Part shown: positions 42,618 through 51,639 of the stretch, piece after piece | How positions within the stretch are numbered: the stretch's first letter is position 1 | How the letters are laid out: each line of letters begins with the position of its first letter | NCBI GenBank assembly: GCA_041689995.1 | Contig: JBDNFD010000025.1 | Coordinates: 1 to 53,075, forward strand | Source: DASSWG01 sp041689995 | Lineage (GTDB): Bacteria > Bacteroidota > Bacteroidia > Flavobacteriales > Flavobacteriaceae | Direction: 5' to 3' | Length of the DNA: 53,075 nt | Translations under genes and position numbers: made by a program | The notes under the pieces: model-generated | Databases searched by the model: none | Told to the model about the DNA's origin: nothing | The model's input: the letters and a program-made list of their open reading frames with translations, nothing else

Positions 42618-43712
42618 ATGAAAGCCGGAATTGTAGGATTGCCAAATGTGGGAAAATCAACATTGTTTAATTGTTTGTCGAATGCGAAGGCCCAAAGTGC
42701 CAATTTCCCGTTTTGCACCATCGAGCCCAACATTGGCGTGGTGATCGTGCCAGATGAACGATTGACCAAATTGGAAGAATTGGTGCATCCAGAACGGGTT
42801 TTGCCAGCCACGGTAGATATTGTGGACATCGCCGGATTAGTAAAAGGCGCGAGCAAAGGGGAAGGTTTGGGCAATCAATTTCTTGGGAATATTCGTGAAA
42901 CAGATGCTGTTTTACACGTTTTGCGTTGTTTCGACAATGATAATATTATTCACGTAGATGGAAATATTGATCCGATTCGCGACAAAGAAACCATCGATAT
43001 GGAACTTCAGTTGAAAGATTTGGAGACCGTCGATAAAAAATTGGAAAAAGTAAAACGGGCTGCAAAAACCGGAAATAAAGAAGCTCAGAAAGAAGAGGCA
43101 GTTTTGCTAGCTTTAAAAAAAGGCTTGGAAGCTGGAATTTCGGTTCGGACCATTTCGCTTTCAGAAGAAGAACGCAACGATTTCGTAAAACCTCTCCAAT
43201 TCATTACGGACAAACCGGTAATGTATGTCTGCAATGTAGATGAAGCTTCGGCGGTTTCTGGAAACAAATATGTGGATTTGGTACGCGAGAATGTAAAGGA
43301 TGAACACGCAGAAGTTTTGGTTTTAGCAGTAGGCACTGAAGCGGATATTGCCGAACTGGACGATTATGAAGAACGTAAATTGTTCTTGGAAGATATCGGT
43401 TTGAAAGAATCTGGTTCTGCAAAACTTATTCGAGCTGCCTATCGGTTATTGAATCAGCAAACCTATTTTACGGCTGGGGTAAAAGAAGTAAAAGCATGGA
43501 CGGTAGATGTTGGGGCAACGGCACCACAAGCAGCGGGAGTTATTCACACCGATTTTGAAAAAGGATTTATCAGGGCGGAAGTGATCAAATATGAAGATTT
43601 TGTCAACTTTGGAAGTGAAGCCAAAGTGAAAGATGCTGGAAAATTACATGTGGAAGGCAAGGAATATATTGTGCAAGACGGCGATGTGATGCACTTTAGG
43701 TTTAATGTTTAA
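42618..43712 (+). CDS. ychF: Redox-regulated ATPase YchF
   Basis: Obg-related P-loop protein of the YchF/OLA1 group that binds ATP and ribosomes and takes part in stress regulation and translation control. The 364-residue length is standard. Motifs are G1 GLPNVGKSTLF, G3 DIAGLVKGAS, the ATP-specific NVDE (in CNVDEAS) and the C-terminal TGS domain (EVKAWTVDVGATAPQAAGVIHTDFEKGFI). The ATG at 42618 opens the conserved MKAGIVGLPN; an upstream in-frame codon at 42537 precedes the promoter and is not used. Confidence 0.97.
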   Translation: MKAGIVGLPNVGKSTLFNCLSNAKAQSANFPFCTIEPNIGVVIVPDERLTKLEELVHPERVLPATVDIVDIAGLVKGASKGEGLGNQFLGNIRETDAVLHVLRCFDNDNIIHVDGNIDPIRDKETIDMELQLKDLETVDKKLEKVKRAAKTGNKEAQKEEAVLLALKKGLEAGISVRTISLSEEERNDFVKPLQFITDKPVMYVCNVDEASAVSGNKYVDLVRENVKDEHAEVLVLAVGTEADIAELDDYEERKLFLEDIGLKESGSAKLIRAAYRLLNQQTYFTAGVKEVKAWTVDVGATAPQAAGVIHTDFEKGFIRAEVIKYEDFVNFGSEAKVKDAGKLHVEGKEYIVQDGDVMHFRFNV

Positions 43713-43745
43713 TACCGGACGGAAATCTAAAATAGTATAGTTTCG

Positions 43746-43827
43746 GAACGCAGATGACGCAGGTATTTTATGACCAAATATGATTTCTTATTAGTGAGAA
43801 TCCGCTCAATCTGTGTCATCAGCGTTC
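43746..43827. repeat. Long inverted repeat between ychF and a lipoprotein gene
   Basis: Left arm GAACGCAGATGACGCAG (43746-43762) and right arm CTGTGTCATCAGCGTTC (43811-43827) are complementary at 15 of 17 positions around a 48-base AT-rich middle. Elements of this general sequence (GCAGATGACGCAG with a facing CTGTGTCATC) occur scattered in intergenic regions of many Flavobacteriaceae and Sphingobacteriia genomes, from memory. Confidence 0.7.
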
Positions 43828-43856
43828 TATTTTGTAAAATTAATTCCTGATTATAC

Positions 43857-45392
43857 CTACGGAAAAACTACACTTTCATAAGCGCCTGCATCTGGTGAGG
43901 CATTTCTAGGAACTCCTAAAATATCCATTGGTACTATATTTGGAATCGCAATTCCATTGGCCGCGGATTCTTCGTCAATACTCATTTTATTTTGGTACGG
44001 ATCTAAAAAATCTGGATTCTCATTGAAAACATTATTTTGATAGAACGTCGAATTTTCGAAATCATATTCAGGGATTTCTGCATGATTCCCACCAAAATCA
44101 TTAAAACGGATCAAACAGTTTTTAAATGAAAAGTTGAAAGCGGCTTCTTCCGATTTATCAAAAAGCAGTTCTATATTTTCATTTCCATAAATGATACAGT
44201 TTGTAAAATTTGCATTTAAATCGGCAACAAAAATGGTTTCAGGTGTTTCCAAAGCATTACTTATCAAAACTGTTGGAAATTGGCGGTAACCGTTTTGCCA
44301 ATAATTGGTAAACGTACTGTGCACAAAGTTGTATGTTCCTCCATATGAAATGCTCAGGGAAGCTTCGCCGCTATTATTGAACACCAAATTTTCGCCATAG
44401 ATATTTCCTGTTTTCGCCAACAATCCTACATTTGCGGAATTATAAATTTGCGTGTTTTTTAGAGTTAGGGTTGGAGCATTTCCCCCATCATTGGAATCCA
44501 TTAAAATTCCCACGGTGGCATTTTTAATGGTAGCATGATTAAAAAAATGATCGGTACTTCCGTCGGTAAGCCAAATAGTTCCCCATTGTCCGGGAACTTC
44601 CGAAAACCCTGGTTCCAACCGATCGCCTTCAAAAATCACTTCGTTTTCCATGAGTTCCGGGTCATTGCTCAATTCGCCGTTCACATGTAACGAACCATTC
44701 TCTGCAACAATAATTCCGCTTCCCGCATGAAAATGTATTCGTGCCCCGGGATCGATATTTAGAGTTTTTCCGCTGCCAACTGCCGCATATCCATAAATAA
44801 CATAAGGTTTTTCGGCCGTAAAATGCAATTCTGTGTCGTCCAAGAAAAAACCGGAAATCCGAGTTTCTTCCATCGTTTCAGGGTCTATGCTAAGAAGCAA
44901 ACTCTCTTTGGTTCCATCTTCAAATTTTTCGGGATAAAGAAAAACGGCGTCTTGCACCAGGGTGACCAATTCTACCTTTTGCTGTTGTGAGCCGCTATCG
45001 AAGAGAATGGCATCGTTATAAAGAAATTGGGTTTGGTTGGCGGCGAGATCTTGAATAGAAGCCGTGGTTTCCACAAAAATAAAAATACTGTCTTTTGCTA
45101 AAATATCAATATTTTCAAAACTTTTCCCTGGGAGACCATCTACGTTCAACCGATAAAATGAATTTTCACCATCGGCCAACTGAATGCTGGGAATGGTTAT
45201 GTCATCATTACTGGTATTATGTACCGTCAAATTATACGTGCTGGAACCAATTCCGGAGAAAACCGTATCGAGATAAACCGTGTCCTTTGAAAATTTGAGA
45301 TTTCCGGAACTGGCGACCGTGTCAAAATCTTTTCGACAAGAACCCATAAGAATAATGGTACCAATCAGGAAAATACAAGAGAAATAGCGCAT
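43857..45392 (-). CDS. Right-handed beta-helix lipoprotein
   Basis: A 511-residue surface or periplasmic lipoprotein. The ATG at 45392 starts a lipoprotein signal ending in LMGSC with the lipidated cysteine at C19; a TTG nine bases earlier is less likely. After an Ig-like N-terminal part (VYLDTVFSGIGSSTYNLTVHNTSNDDITI), the middle shows parallel beta-helix rungs (ARIHFHAGSGIIVAENGSLHVNG; NATVGILMDSNDGG and TLKNTQIYNSANVGLLAKTG), ending with an RNASPDAGAYES motif common in Bacteroidota beta-helix proteins. The binding target is unknown. Confidence 0.85.
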   Translation of the reverse strand: MRYFSCIFLIGTIILMGSCRKDFDTVASSGNLKFSKDTVYLDTVFSGIGSSTYNLTVHNTSNDDITIPSIQLADGENSFYRLNVDGLPGKSFENIDILAKDSIFIFVETTASIQDLAANQTQFLYNDAILFDSGSQQQKVELVTLVQDAVFLYPEKFEDGTKESLLLSIDPETMEETRISGFFLDDTELHFTAEKPYVIYGYAAVGSGKTLNIDPGARIHFHAGSGIIVAENGSLHVNGELSNDPELMENEVIFEGDRLEPGFSEVPGQWGTIWLTDGSTDHFFNHATIKNATVGILMDSNDGGNAPTLTLKNTQIYNSANVGLLAKTGNIYGENLVFNNSGEASLSISYGGTYNFVHSTFTNYWQNGYRQFPTVLISNALETPETIFVADLNANFTNCIIYGNENIELLFDKSEEAAFNFSFKNCLIRFNDFGGNHAEIPEYDFENSTFYQNNVFNENPDFLDPYQNKMSIDEESAANGIAIPNIVPMDILGVPRNASPDAGAYESVVFP

Positions 45393-45467
45393 AAGAATCA
45401 ACGATTGAAGATATGGATTAACGAATTTAGACTTTTTCGCATATTAATTAACGTGAAATTTGAGTGC

Positions 45468-46508
45468 TTATTTCTCGACAATTTTCACTTCGAACAATTT
45501 GTCCCAATTTTTGCCGGTCACATATAATTTTTTGGTTTTTGGGTCGTAGGCAATTCCGTTGAGAACATCCAATTTCGGATGTTGCGTAACTTTTTTGCGC
45601 AAACCTCGAAAGTCGATCAAGCCTTCAATAGCACCGGTTTGTGGATCAATAATTACCACGCCGTCCTTTAAATAGGTATTGGCATAAATTTTTCCTTCCA
45701 CCCATTCCAGTTCATTCAATTTAGTGGTTATGCCGTGATTTGTAACAGTTTGAATATAACTTTCTTCTTTTAAAGTTTCAGGATCAAGCAACCAAATTTT
45801 TTCGGTGCCATCGCTTTTGTACAAATTTTTACCGTCGTTTGTTAAGCCCCAACCTTCCACACTTTTATCGAAATTAAAGCTTTCCAATTTTTCGAAACTA
45901 TGCACATCATAGACAAAACCTTTTCCGGCTTGCCATGTAAGCATATAAATCTTATCGTTTAGGATGGTAATGCCTTCCCCGAAATATTTTTGGGGCAAAT
46001 CGATTTTCTTCAGAACTTTTCCTGTTTTGAAATCCACCTTCCGCAGGGAAGAAATTCCGTGGAGTCCCGTGCTTTCGTATAAAGTATCGTGATAAAATTC
46101 CAAACCCTGCGTGTAGGCCTGAATATCGTGCGGGTAGATGTTCACAATTTTATAGGTGTAAAGAATTGGTTTTTTATCATTCAATAATTTGATGGTTGCC
46201 GTCGCTTCTTCCATCTTTCCTTCACTATAAATTTTTGCCGTAAAAGTGTGGTTCCCAAGTTTTTCGTTTTTCAAAATTGTGGAAAATTCTTCGTTTCCAA
46301 CAACTTTTCCAAGAAGGTTATTTTCATAACTATAAATGACCGAATCGATGGTTAAATTCTGTGGGTTTTCGATAGAGACTTCCATTTTATCGCCCAATCG
46401 ATATTCGGGCAGATTTTGGTTGAAATTAATTTCCAATTGCGTTTGATCTTCATTACATGAGAATAGGACCGAAGTTAGAAGGAAAAAAAGCGGATAATGG
46501 CGTTTCAT
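45468..46508 (-). CDS. Glutaminyl-peptide cyclotransferase lipoprotein
   Basis: Plant-type glutaminyl cyclase, a five-bladed beta-propeller that forms N-terminal pyroglutamate. The 346-residue protein starts at 46508 with a lipoprotein signal ending in SVLFSC. The N-terminal Ig-like domain (about 25-110) precedes the cyclase domain, marked by YPHDIQAYTQGLEFYHDTLYESTGLHGISSLR, EGWGLTNDGKNLYKSDGTEKIW and LNELEWVEGKIYANTY. A longer in-frame ORF to 46571 would overlap the SRP RNA promoter. In Bacteroidota, periplasmic pyroglutamylation is common because many exported proteins begin with glutamine after cleavage. Confidence 0.93.
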   Translation of the reverse strand: MKRHYPLFFLLTSVLFSCNEDQTQLEINFNQNLPEYRLGDKMEVSIENPQNLTIDSVIYSYENNLLGKVVGNEEFSTILKNEKLGNHTFTAKIYSEGKMEEATATIKLLNDKKPILYTYKIVNIYPHDIQAYTQGLEFYHDTLYESTGLHGISSLRKVDFKTGKVLKKIDLPQKYFGEGITILNDKIYMLTWQAGKGFVYDVHSFEKLESFNFDKSVEGWGLTNDGKNLYKSDGTEKIWLLDPETLKEESYIQTVTNHGITTKLNELEWVEGKIYANTYLKDGVVIIDPQTGAIEGLIDFRGLRKKVTQHPKLDVLNGIAYDPKTKKLYVTGKNWDKLFEVKIVEK

Positions 46509-46528
46509 TAAAAAGGATTTTATGTTCG

Positions 46529-46536
46529 CAAATTTA
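46529..46536 (-). promoter_or_regulatory. -7 element of the cyclotransferase gene
   Basis: Minus-strand TAAATTTG fits TAnnTTTG, 20 bases before the ATG at 46508; a TTG lies 24 bases further up. It is divergent from the SRP RNA promoter. Confidence 0.45.
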
Positions 46537-46557
46537 GGGAATTCCGTGGAAAATGCT

Positions 46558-46587
46558 TTGCAAGTATGCAAAAACTACGTATCTTTG
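46558..46587 (+). promoter_or_regulatory. Promoter of the SRP RNA
   Basis: TTG (46558-46560), a 19-base spacer, TATCTTTG (46580-46587), ending 4 bases before the mature 5' end of the RNA: a complete Bacteroidota promoter. Confidence 0.75.
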
Positions 46588-46591
46588 CAGC

Positions 46592-46686
46592 GGCAAGTCC
46601 TACACAACCAGCTCCTGTTGAACTCCCCCAGGGCGGGAACGCAGCAAGGGTAAATGGTCGTAGCGGTGTGATGTAGGTAGCTTGCC
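46592..46686 (+). ncRNA. ffs: Signal recognition particle RNA (4.5S type)
   Basis: A 95-base RNA with closing stem GGCAAG/CTTGCC, a central helix, and the conserved SRP tip with CAGGGCGGGAACGCAGCAAG, whose GGAA tetraloop and asymmetric GCAG/AGCA internal loop bind Ffh. It is followed by a run of T residues (46688-46696) that would end transcription. It is the short bacterial form without an Alu domain. Confidence 0.96.
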
Positions 46687-46786
46687 ATTTTTTTTTGCTT
46701 AAAAGTGAAGGAAATAGGTTTCTTTTCATTCTTTTTCTTTTTTTTTCCCACCTTCCAAAAATCAAAATTTTTCTAAAAATAAACGA

Positions 46787-46794
46787 TATATTTG
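46787..46794 (+). promoter_or_regulatory. -7 element of the SDR gene
   Basis: TATATTTG, 7 bases before the ATG at 46802, which would give a nearly leaderless transcript. No -33 TTG is seen. Confidence 0.4.
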
Positions 46795-46801
46795 CCCAGA
46801 T

Positions 46802-47605
46802 ATGGCAAAAGTAGTTTTAATTACCGGGGCTTCCTCGGGGATAGGGAATTCCATTGGAAGATACCTTTCCCAAAAGGATTATATGGTTTATGGAACTAGT
46901 CGTAACCCTCGGGAAAATTCGGATAATGGAATCCATTTTGTGGCGATGGATGTCACCAAAAAGGAGACAGTTGAAAGGGCCATAAAAGAAGTTATTGAAA
47001 AAGCTGGTAAAATTGATTTTCTCATCAATAATGCGGGAATGGGAATAACCGGGCCTATTGAAGAAACCCCCGACGAAGAGATTTCCCGGGTTTTTGATAC
47101 CAATTATTTTGGTGCGATAAGAGTGATAAAAGCAGTTTTGCCGAGTATGCGTGACAATGGCGGCGGCTTCATCATCAATATTACTTCCATTGCCGGTTAT
47201 ATGGGATTGCCTTATCGTGGAATTTATTCGGCCACCAAAGGCGCACTGGAATTAACCACCGAAGCTTTTCGGATGGAATTAAAAGATTTCAACATAAAAA
47301 TGACCAATATTGCGCCAGGCGATTTCGCTACCAATATTGCTTCCGGAAGATATCACGCACCATTGGTGAAAGGTTCTCCATATGAAAAACATTATGGGAA
47401 CACCTTGAAATTGATGAATGAACACGTGAAATTGGGAAAGGATCCAATTTTGATGGCAAAAAAAGTTTATGCCGTAATGCAAGATAAAAATCCGACCATT
47501 CATTATAAAGTGGGCGCATATATTCAAAAACTTTCTATTGCCCTGAAACATATTCTTCCCGATAAATGGTACGAAAAAATGTTGCTCAAACATTATAAAT
47601 TGTAA
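46802..47605 (+). CDS. Short-chain dehydrogenase/reductase
   Basis: Cytoplasmic NAD(P)-dependent oxidoreductase of 267 residues. Cofactor motif LITGASSGIGNSIG (about 6-19), structural NNAG in INNAGMGITGPIEE, catalytic serine in ITSIAGYMGLPYRG and the YxxxK pair in YSATKGAL. It is a classical SDR; the substrate is not evident from sequence. The upstream -7 element is very close. It is probably co-transcribed with fsa (47-base gap). Confidence 0.92.
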   Translation: MAKVVLITGASSGIGNSIGRYLSQKDYMVYGTSRNPRENSDNGIHFVAMDVTKKETVERAIKEVIEKAGKIDFLINNAGMGITGPIEETPDEEISRVFDTNYFGAIRVIKAVLPSMRDNGGGFIINITSIAGYMGLPYRGIYSATKGALELTTEAFRMELKDFNIKMTNIAPGDFATNIASGRYHAPLVKGSPYEKHYGNTLKLMNEHVKLGKDPILMAKKVYAVMQDKNPTIHYKVGAYIQKLSIALKHILPDKWYEKMLLKHYKL

Positions 47606-47652
47606 CTTTACCGCATAAAATTCCGTTCAAAAATTTAGAAAATTAGAAAGGT

Positions 47653-48306
47653 ATGAAGTTTTTTATCGACACAGCAAATTTGAAACAAATAAAGGAAGCT
47701 CAAGATTTGGGTGTTTTGGACGGGGTAACAACCAATCCCTCCTTAATGGCAAAAGAAGGAATTACCGGAAAAGACAATATTTTTGCGCATTACGTAAAGA
47801 TTTGTGAGCTGGTGGAGGGAGATGTAAGTGCCGAGGTGATTGCCACCGATTTTGATGGAATGGTTAGGGAAGGCGAGGAATTGGCCACACTTCATGATCG
47901 AATTGTCGTGAAAATTCCTATGATAAAAGATGGAGTAAAAGCCATAAAATATTTCTCCGAAAAAGGGATTAAAACGAACTGTACTTTGGTATTTTCTGCT
48001 GGACAGGCTTTATTGGCGGCTAAAGCTGGGGCCACCTACGTTTCTCCATTTATTGGCCGATTGGATGACATTTCTACCGATGGTTTAAATTTGATTGCAG
48101 AAATCCGTTTGATATATGATAATTACGAATTTGAAACTCAAATTTTAGCAGCTTCCATTCGTCATACGATGCACGTGATTGATTGTGCAAAACTCGGTGC
48201 CGATGTGATGACCGGACCATTATCTTCCATCGAAGGTCTGTTAAAACATCCATTAACGGATATTGGATTGGAGAAATTTTTGGCAGATTATAATAAGGGG
48301 AGTTAA
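47653..48306 (+). CDS. fsa: Fructose-6-phosphate aldolase/transaldolase (TalC type)
   Basis: Small transaldolase-family enzyme of 217 residues with MKFFIDTANLKQIKEAQDLG and DGVTTNPSLMAKEG at the N-terminus and the Schiff-base lysine region VVKIPMIKDGVKAIKYF. Length and motifs fit the FSA/TalC class (about 215-220 residues). It acts in the pentose phosphate pathway or in fructose-6-phosphate/dihydroxyacetone interconversion; which activity dominates cannot be read from sequence. Confidence 0.93.
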   Translation: MKFFIDTANLKQIKEAQDLGVLDGVTTNPSLMAKEGITGKDNIFAHYVKICELVEGDVSAEVIATDFDGMVREGEELATLHDRIVVKIPMIKDGVKAIKYFSEKGIKTNCTLVFSAGQALLAAKAGATYVSPFIGRLDDISTDGLNLIAEIRLIYDNYEFETQILAASIRHTMHVIDCAKLGADVMTGPLSSIEGLLKHPLTDIGLEKFLADYNKGS

Positions 48307-48344
48307 TCACTTATTGGATTTGAACATTTTAAATCTAAACCACT

Positions 48345-49745
48345 TTATTGATTTAAAAATTCAAGAATATAGCCTTCAAAATCTGGTGAATCCAATGGGA
48401 TATTGCCAAAAAGGATCTCACCTTTTTTATTGATGAAAACTACTTTGTTCAGATAATTCCGATAAAGTTCTTTTTTATCGCCCGTTTCCCGGTTCTGATA
48501 TTCGAATTTTTTGTCATACTGGAATTTCGTCAGCACTCTTTGCCAAGCTTCTATTTCTCCGTCGTCAATGTTGATTCCTAAAAAGTTGATTTCGGGATAT
48601 TTTTTTCGTAGTTCACTAATGATTCGGTGTTTTTTCATATGATCTTTTTGCGAATAAAGGGACCAAGAAAAAGTGATCGTCGGTTTGGTAAGAATTTCGC
48701 CTAATGTGAGTTTTTTCTGGGAAACATCGATTAATTCTTTATCTGAAATATTGTTGCCGATAAAATAAGAACGTTGAACTTGGGCCAACATTTGTAATTC
48801 ATCCAATCTATCTTCGTCATAATCAAGCTTGGCAAGCAACTGCATGGTGGAATCTATTTGGCCGCCGGTTTCTGAAAAGATGATTTGTTGCGCCCCAAAA
48901 CGCTGAAGGAACCGAATTCGAAGTACGTCTATGGTGAATAAGGAATCTACCAATAAAATTCGACGGCGAAGGTTGTAATAGTTGTTCAAACTGAAACAAT
49001 CTCGATCAACTCTTTTTCGACTGCAGTTTTCTATGGATCTATTTTTTAAATAATCATCTAAAAAACGTTGGTATACAATATGGTTCTTTAATGTTTCATC
49101 ATTAAAATTTAATTTTTTACGATAGTTGAAAAAATCAGACGGGAATTTCCTATTACCTTCGGAGTACTTATGAAGCAAAAAGGCATAACGTTCCCGTAAA
49201 TCGTAGAATTCATAGTCCACACTTTTTTCTGCCAATTCAATGAAATTTTCTGAAAAATTATGCTCCGCTTTTAATTTTTCCAACATCCTTTTTCGCACGC
49301 GATGGATGGAATCGGTAATAGCTGCAAATTTTTTGGTGTCAATTTTATAATAGGAAAGTATTAAGTCGCTGTTCCGATCATTCAAAAGGAACAAATCCAT
49401 TAGAAAATTGTTTTTGACAGCTGCATTTCCGCTAAAAAAAAGCGTTTCATCAAAAGCTAACGTGTTCAAACGGAATAAAATACTATCTCCGGGAACTATG
49501 TAAACCGTCTGGCTTTCTGGTGGTTGTTTGAAGGTATAAAGCCCTTCCTCAGGATTTTTCAATTGATAAGTGAAATTATCCTTATCATTTAAAAATATGG
49601 TATCAATTAAGTCGTTCCCATTATAAAGAATTATATAATTCTTCATTGGGTTCACAATTTCGCCATGAATATAGGTGAGGTCGCTCTTGGGATCATCTTG
49701 GCAACCGATCAATAAAATAAAAAATAGAAAGCTAATTTTTTTCAT
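48345..49745 (-). CDS. Thioredoxin-fold lipoprotein without CxxC
   Basis: A 466-residue protein with a lipoprotein signal (KKISFLFFILLIGC). The N-terminal beta-rich DUF4369-like part (YIHGEIVNPMKNYIILYNGNDLIDTIFLNDKDNFTY) is followed by a helical middle and a thioredoxin/TlpA-like C-terminus (about 330-466: PTITFSWSLYSQKDHMKKHRIISELRKKYPEINFLGINID and FINKKGEILFGN). The CxxC of TlpA is absent; the position reads WSLYSQ. It may be a binding rather than redox protein. The ATG at 49745 opens the signal. Confidence 0.82.
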   Translation of the reverse strand: MKKISFLFFILLIGCQDDPKSDLTYIHGEIVNPMKNYIILYNGNDLIDTIFLNDKDNFTYQLKNPEEGLYTFKQPPESQTVYIVPGDSILFRLNTLAFDETLFFSGNAAVKNNFLMDLFLLNDRNSDLILSYYKIDTKKFAAITDSIHRVRKRMLEKLKAEHNFSENFIELAEKSVDYEFYDLRERYAFLLHKYSEGNRKFPSDFFNYRKKLNFNDETLKNHIVYQRFLDDYLKNRSIENCSRKRVDRDCFSLNNYYNLRRRILLVDSLFTIDVLRIRFLQRFGAQQIIFSETGGQIDSTMQLLAKLDYDEDRLDELQMLAQVQRSYFIGNNISDKELIDVSQKKLTLGEILTKPTITFSWSLYSQKDHMKKHRIISELRKKYPEINFLGINIDDGEIEAWQRVLTKFQYDKKFEYQNRETGDKKELYRNYLNKVVFINKKGEILFGNIPLDSPDFEGYILEFLNQ

Positions 49746-49878
49746 TCTTTGCGAAAACTTGCACAAATTTTTTGACCCAACCGTCAAAGGTATGTTCTAT
49801 GATTTGGAATCATAGTTAATTGGTCGTTAAAACCAAATGTAGTTATCGTTAATCTTTCGTAAAGTAAGGATTTATAAG

Positions 49879-49886
49879 TACTTTTG
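49879..49886 (+). promoter_or_regulatory. -7 element of the ABC-F gene
   Basis: TACTTTTG, 26 bases before the ATG at 49913. No -33 TTG is visible. Confidence 0.4.
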
Positions 49887-49912
49887 CCGAAAATTCAAAA
49901 ACTTTTTGGTCA

Positions 49913-51541
49913 ATGCTTTCAGTTAATAATTTATCGGTTCAGTTTGGCAAGCGCATTTTGTTCGATGAAGTGAACACCTCTTTCACCCAAGGAAATTGCT
50001 ATGGGATTATCGGTGCGAACGGCGCGGGAAAATCTACTTTCTTGAAAATTATTTCCGGAAAATCTGATCCCACATCTGGCCGGGTTTTTCTGGAACCTGG
50101 AAAACGCATGTCGGTTTTGGAGCAAGATCACAGTCTTTTTGATGAATTTACCGTTCTGGAAACCGTTTTGCGCGGCAACAAAATCTTTTTTCAATTGAAG
50201 ACGGAAATCGACGCTTTATATGCCGATTATTCAGATGAAAATGCCAATAAGATAGGGGAGCTGCAGGTTCGCTTTGAAGAAATGAACGGTTGGAACGCCG
50301 AAAGCGATGCAGCGGCAGTCTTATCGAATTTGGGTATTCCTGTAGAATTGCATTCTATGTTGATGAAGGATTTGGACGGAAAACAGAAAGTTCGGGTCTT
50401 GTTGGCCCAAGCACTTTTTGGAAATCCAGATGTGCTAATTATGGATGAACCTACCAATGATTTGGATTACGAAACAATTACCTGGTTAGAGAATTTTTTG
50501 GCGAATTATGATAATTGTGTGATCGTTGTTTCGCACGACCGTCACTTTTTGGACGCGGTGTGCACGCATATTTCCGATATTGATTTTGGAAAAATAAACC
50601 ATTATAGCGGAAACTATACCTTTTGGTACGAATCTTCACAGTTGGCCGTTCGACAACGTGCGCAACAAAATAAAAAAGCCGAGGAAAAGAAAAAAGAATT
50701 GCAGGAATTTATTGCTCGTTTCAGTGCGAACGTGGCCAAATCAAAGCAGGCGACTTCTAGAAAAAAAATGATAGAAAAGCTAAATTTTGAAGAAATAAAA
50801 CCATCGAGCCGACGCTATCCCGCGATTATATTTGAACGCGAACGCGAAGCAGGCGATCAAATTTTGAATGTTGAAGGACTAAAACATTCCGTGGATGGGG
50901 AGGTTCTGTTCGACAAAGTGAATATTAATTTGGCAAAAGGCGATAAGGTTGTTTTTTATTCACGTGATTCCAGGGCAACAACGGCATTTTATGAAATTGT
51001 AGCCGAAAAACAAAAAGCGGAAGCAGGAAAATTTGAATGGGGAATTACCACTACGCAATCTTATTTGCCTTTGGATAATTCCGAATATTTTGAAAATAGC
51101 CTCACTTTGGTGGATTGGTTACGACAATGGGCCAAAACCAACGAAGAACGCGAAGAGGTTTATATCCGTGGATTTTTGGGCAAAATGATTTTCAGTGGGG
51201 AAGAAGCCCTGAAAACTTCGAATGTGCTCTCAGGAGGTGAAAAGGTGCGCTGCATGTTAAGCCGAATGATGATGATGCGCGCCAATGTGTTAATGCTCGA
51301 TGAACCTACTAACCATCTGGATTTGGAGTCGATTACGGCGTTCAACAATTCGTTGAAAAATTTTAAGGGTAATATTTTATTCACCACGCACGATCATGAA
51401 TTTGCTCAAACCGTCGCGAACCGTGTGATAGAACTCACGCCGAAAGGTGCCATTGACCGTTATATGACATTTGAGGAATATATGAGTGATAAAAGTATTA
51501 AGGAATTAAGGGGGGAAATGTATGGAAAAATGAATAAGTGA
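49913..51541 (+). CDS. ABC-F family ATPase
   Basis: A 542-residue cytoplasmic protein with two ABC ATPase domains and no membrane part, of the ribosome-acting ABC-F class (EttA/YbiT type). Domain 1: Walker A GANGAGKST near 36-44, a signature-like site DLDGKQKVRVLLAQA (degenerate), Walker B VLIMDEPTNDLD. The linker is basic and helical. Domain 2: the Walker A position reads SRDSRATTA (degenerate), while signature LSGGEKVRCML and Walker B VLMLDEPTNHLD are intact. Likely role: translation factor for stalled or antibiotic-blocked ribosomes. Confidence 0.93.
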   Translation: MLSVNNLSVQFGKRILFDEVNTSFTQGNCYGIIGANGAGKSTFLKIISGKSDPTSGRVFLEPGKRMSVLEQDHSLFDEFTVLETVLRGNKIFFQLKTEIDALYADYSDENANKIGELQVRFEEMNGWNAESDAAAVLSNLGIPVELHSMLMKDLDGKQKVRVLLAQALFGNPDVLIMDEPTNDLDYETITWLENFLANYDNCVIVVSHDRHFLDAVCTHISDIDFGKINHYSGNYTFWYESSQLAVRQRAQQNKKAEEKKKELQEFIARFSANVAKSKQATSRKKMIEKLNFEEIKPSSRRYPAIIFEREREAGDQILNVEGLKHSVDGEVLFDKVNINLAKGDKVVFYSRDSRATTAFYEIVAEKQKAEAGKFEWGITTTQSYLPLDNSEYFENSLTLVDWLRQWAKTNEEREEVYIRGFLGKMIFSGEEALKTSNVLSGGEKVRCMLSRMMMMRANVLMLDEPTNHLDLESITAFNNSLKNFKGNILFTTHDHEFAQTVANRVIELTPKGAIDRYMTFEEYMSDKSIKELRGEMYGKMNK

Positions 51542-51591
51542 ATTTACGAATGATGGAATAGTTGAGTAAATCCAGAATTTTGGTGAACCAA

Positions 51592-51620
51592 AAAAATCCC
51601 GTCTTTTACGGGATTTTTAT
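51592..51620. terminator. Bidirectional terminator between abc-f and icd
   Basis: AAAAAATCCCGT, a five-base CTTTT loop, ACGGGATTTTTA: a perfect stem with an A run on the left and a T run on the right, so it can end transcription of both convergent genes. Confidence 0.85.
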
Positions 51621-51639
51621 TTGTGGTTTTCTGCATTTT

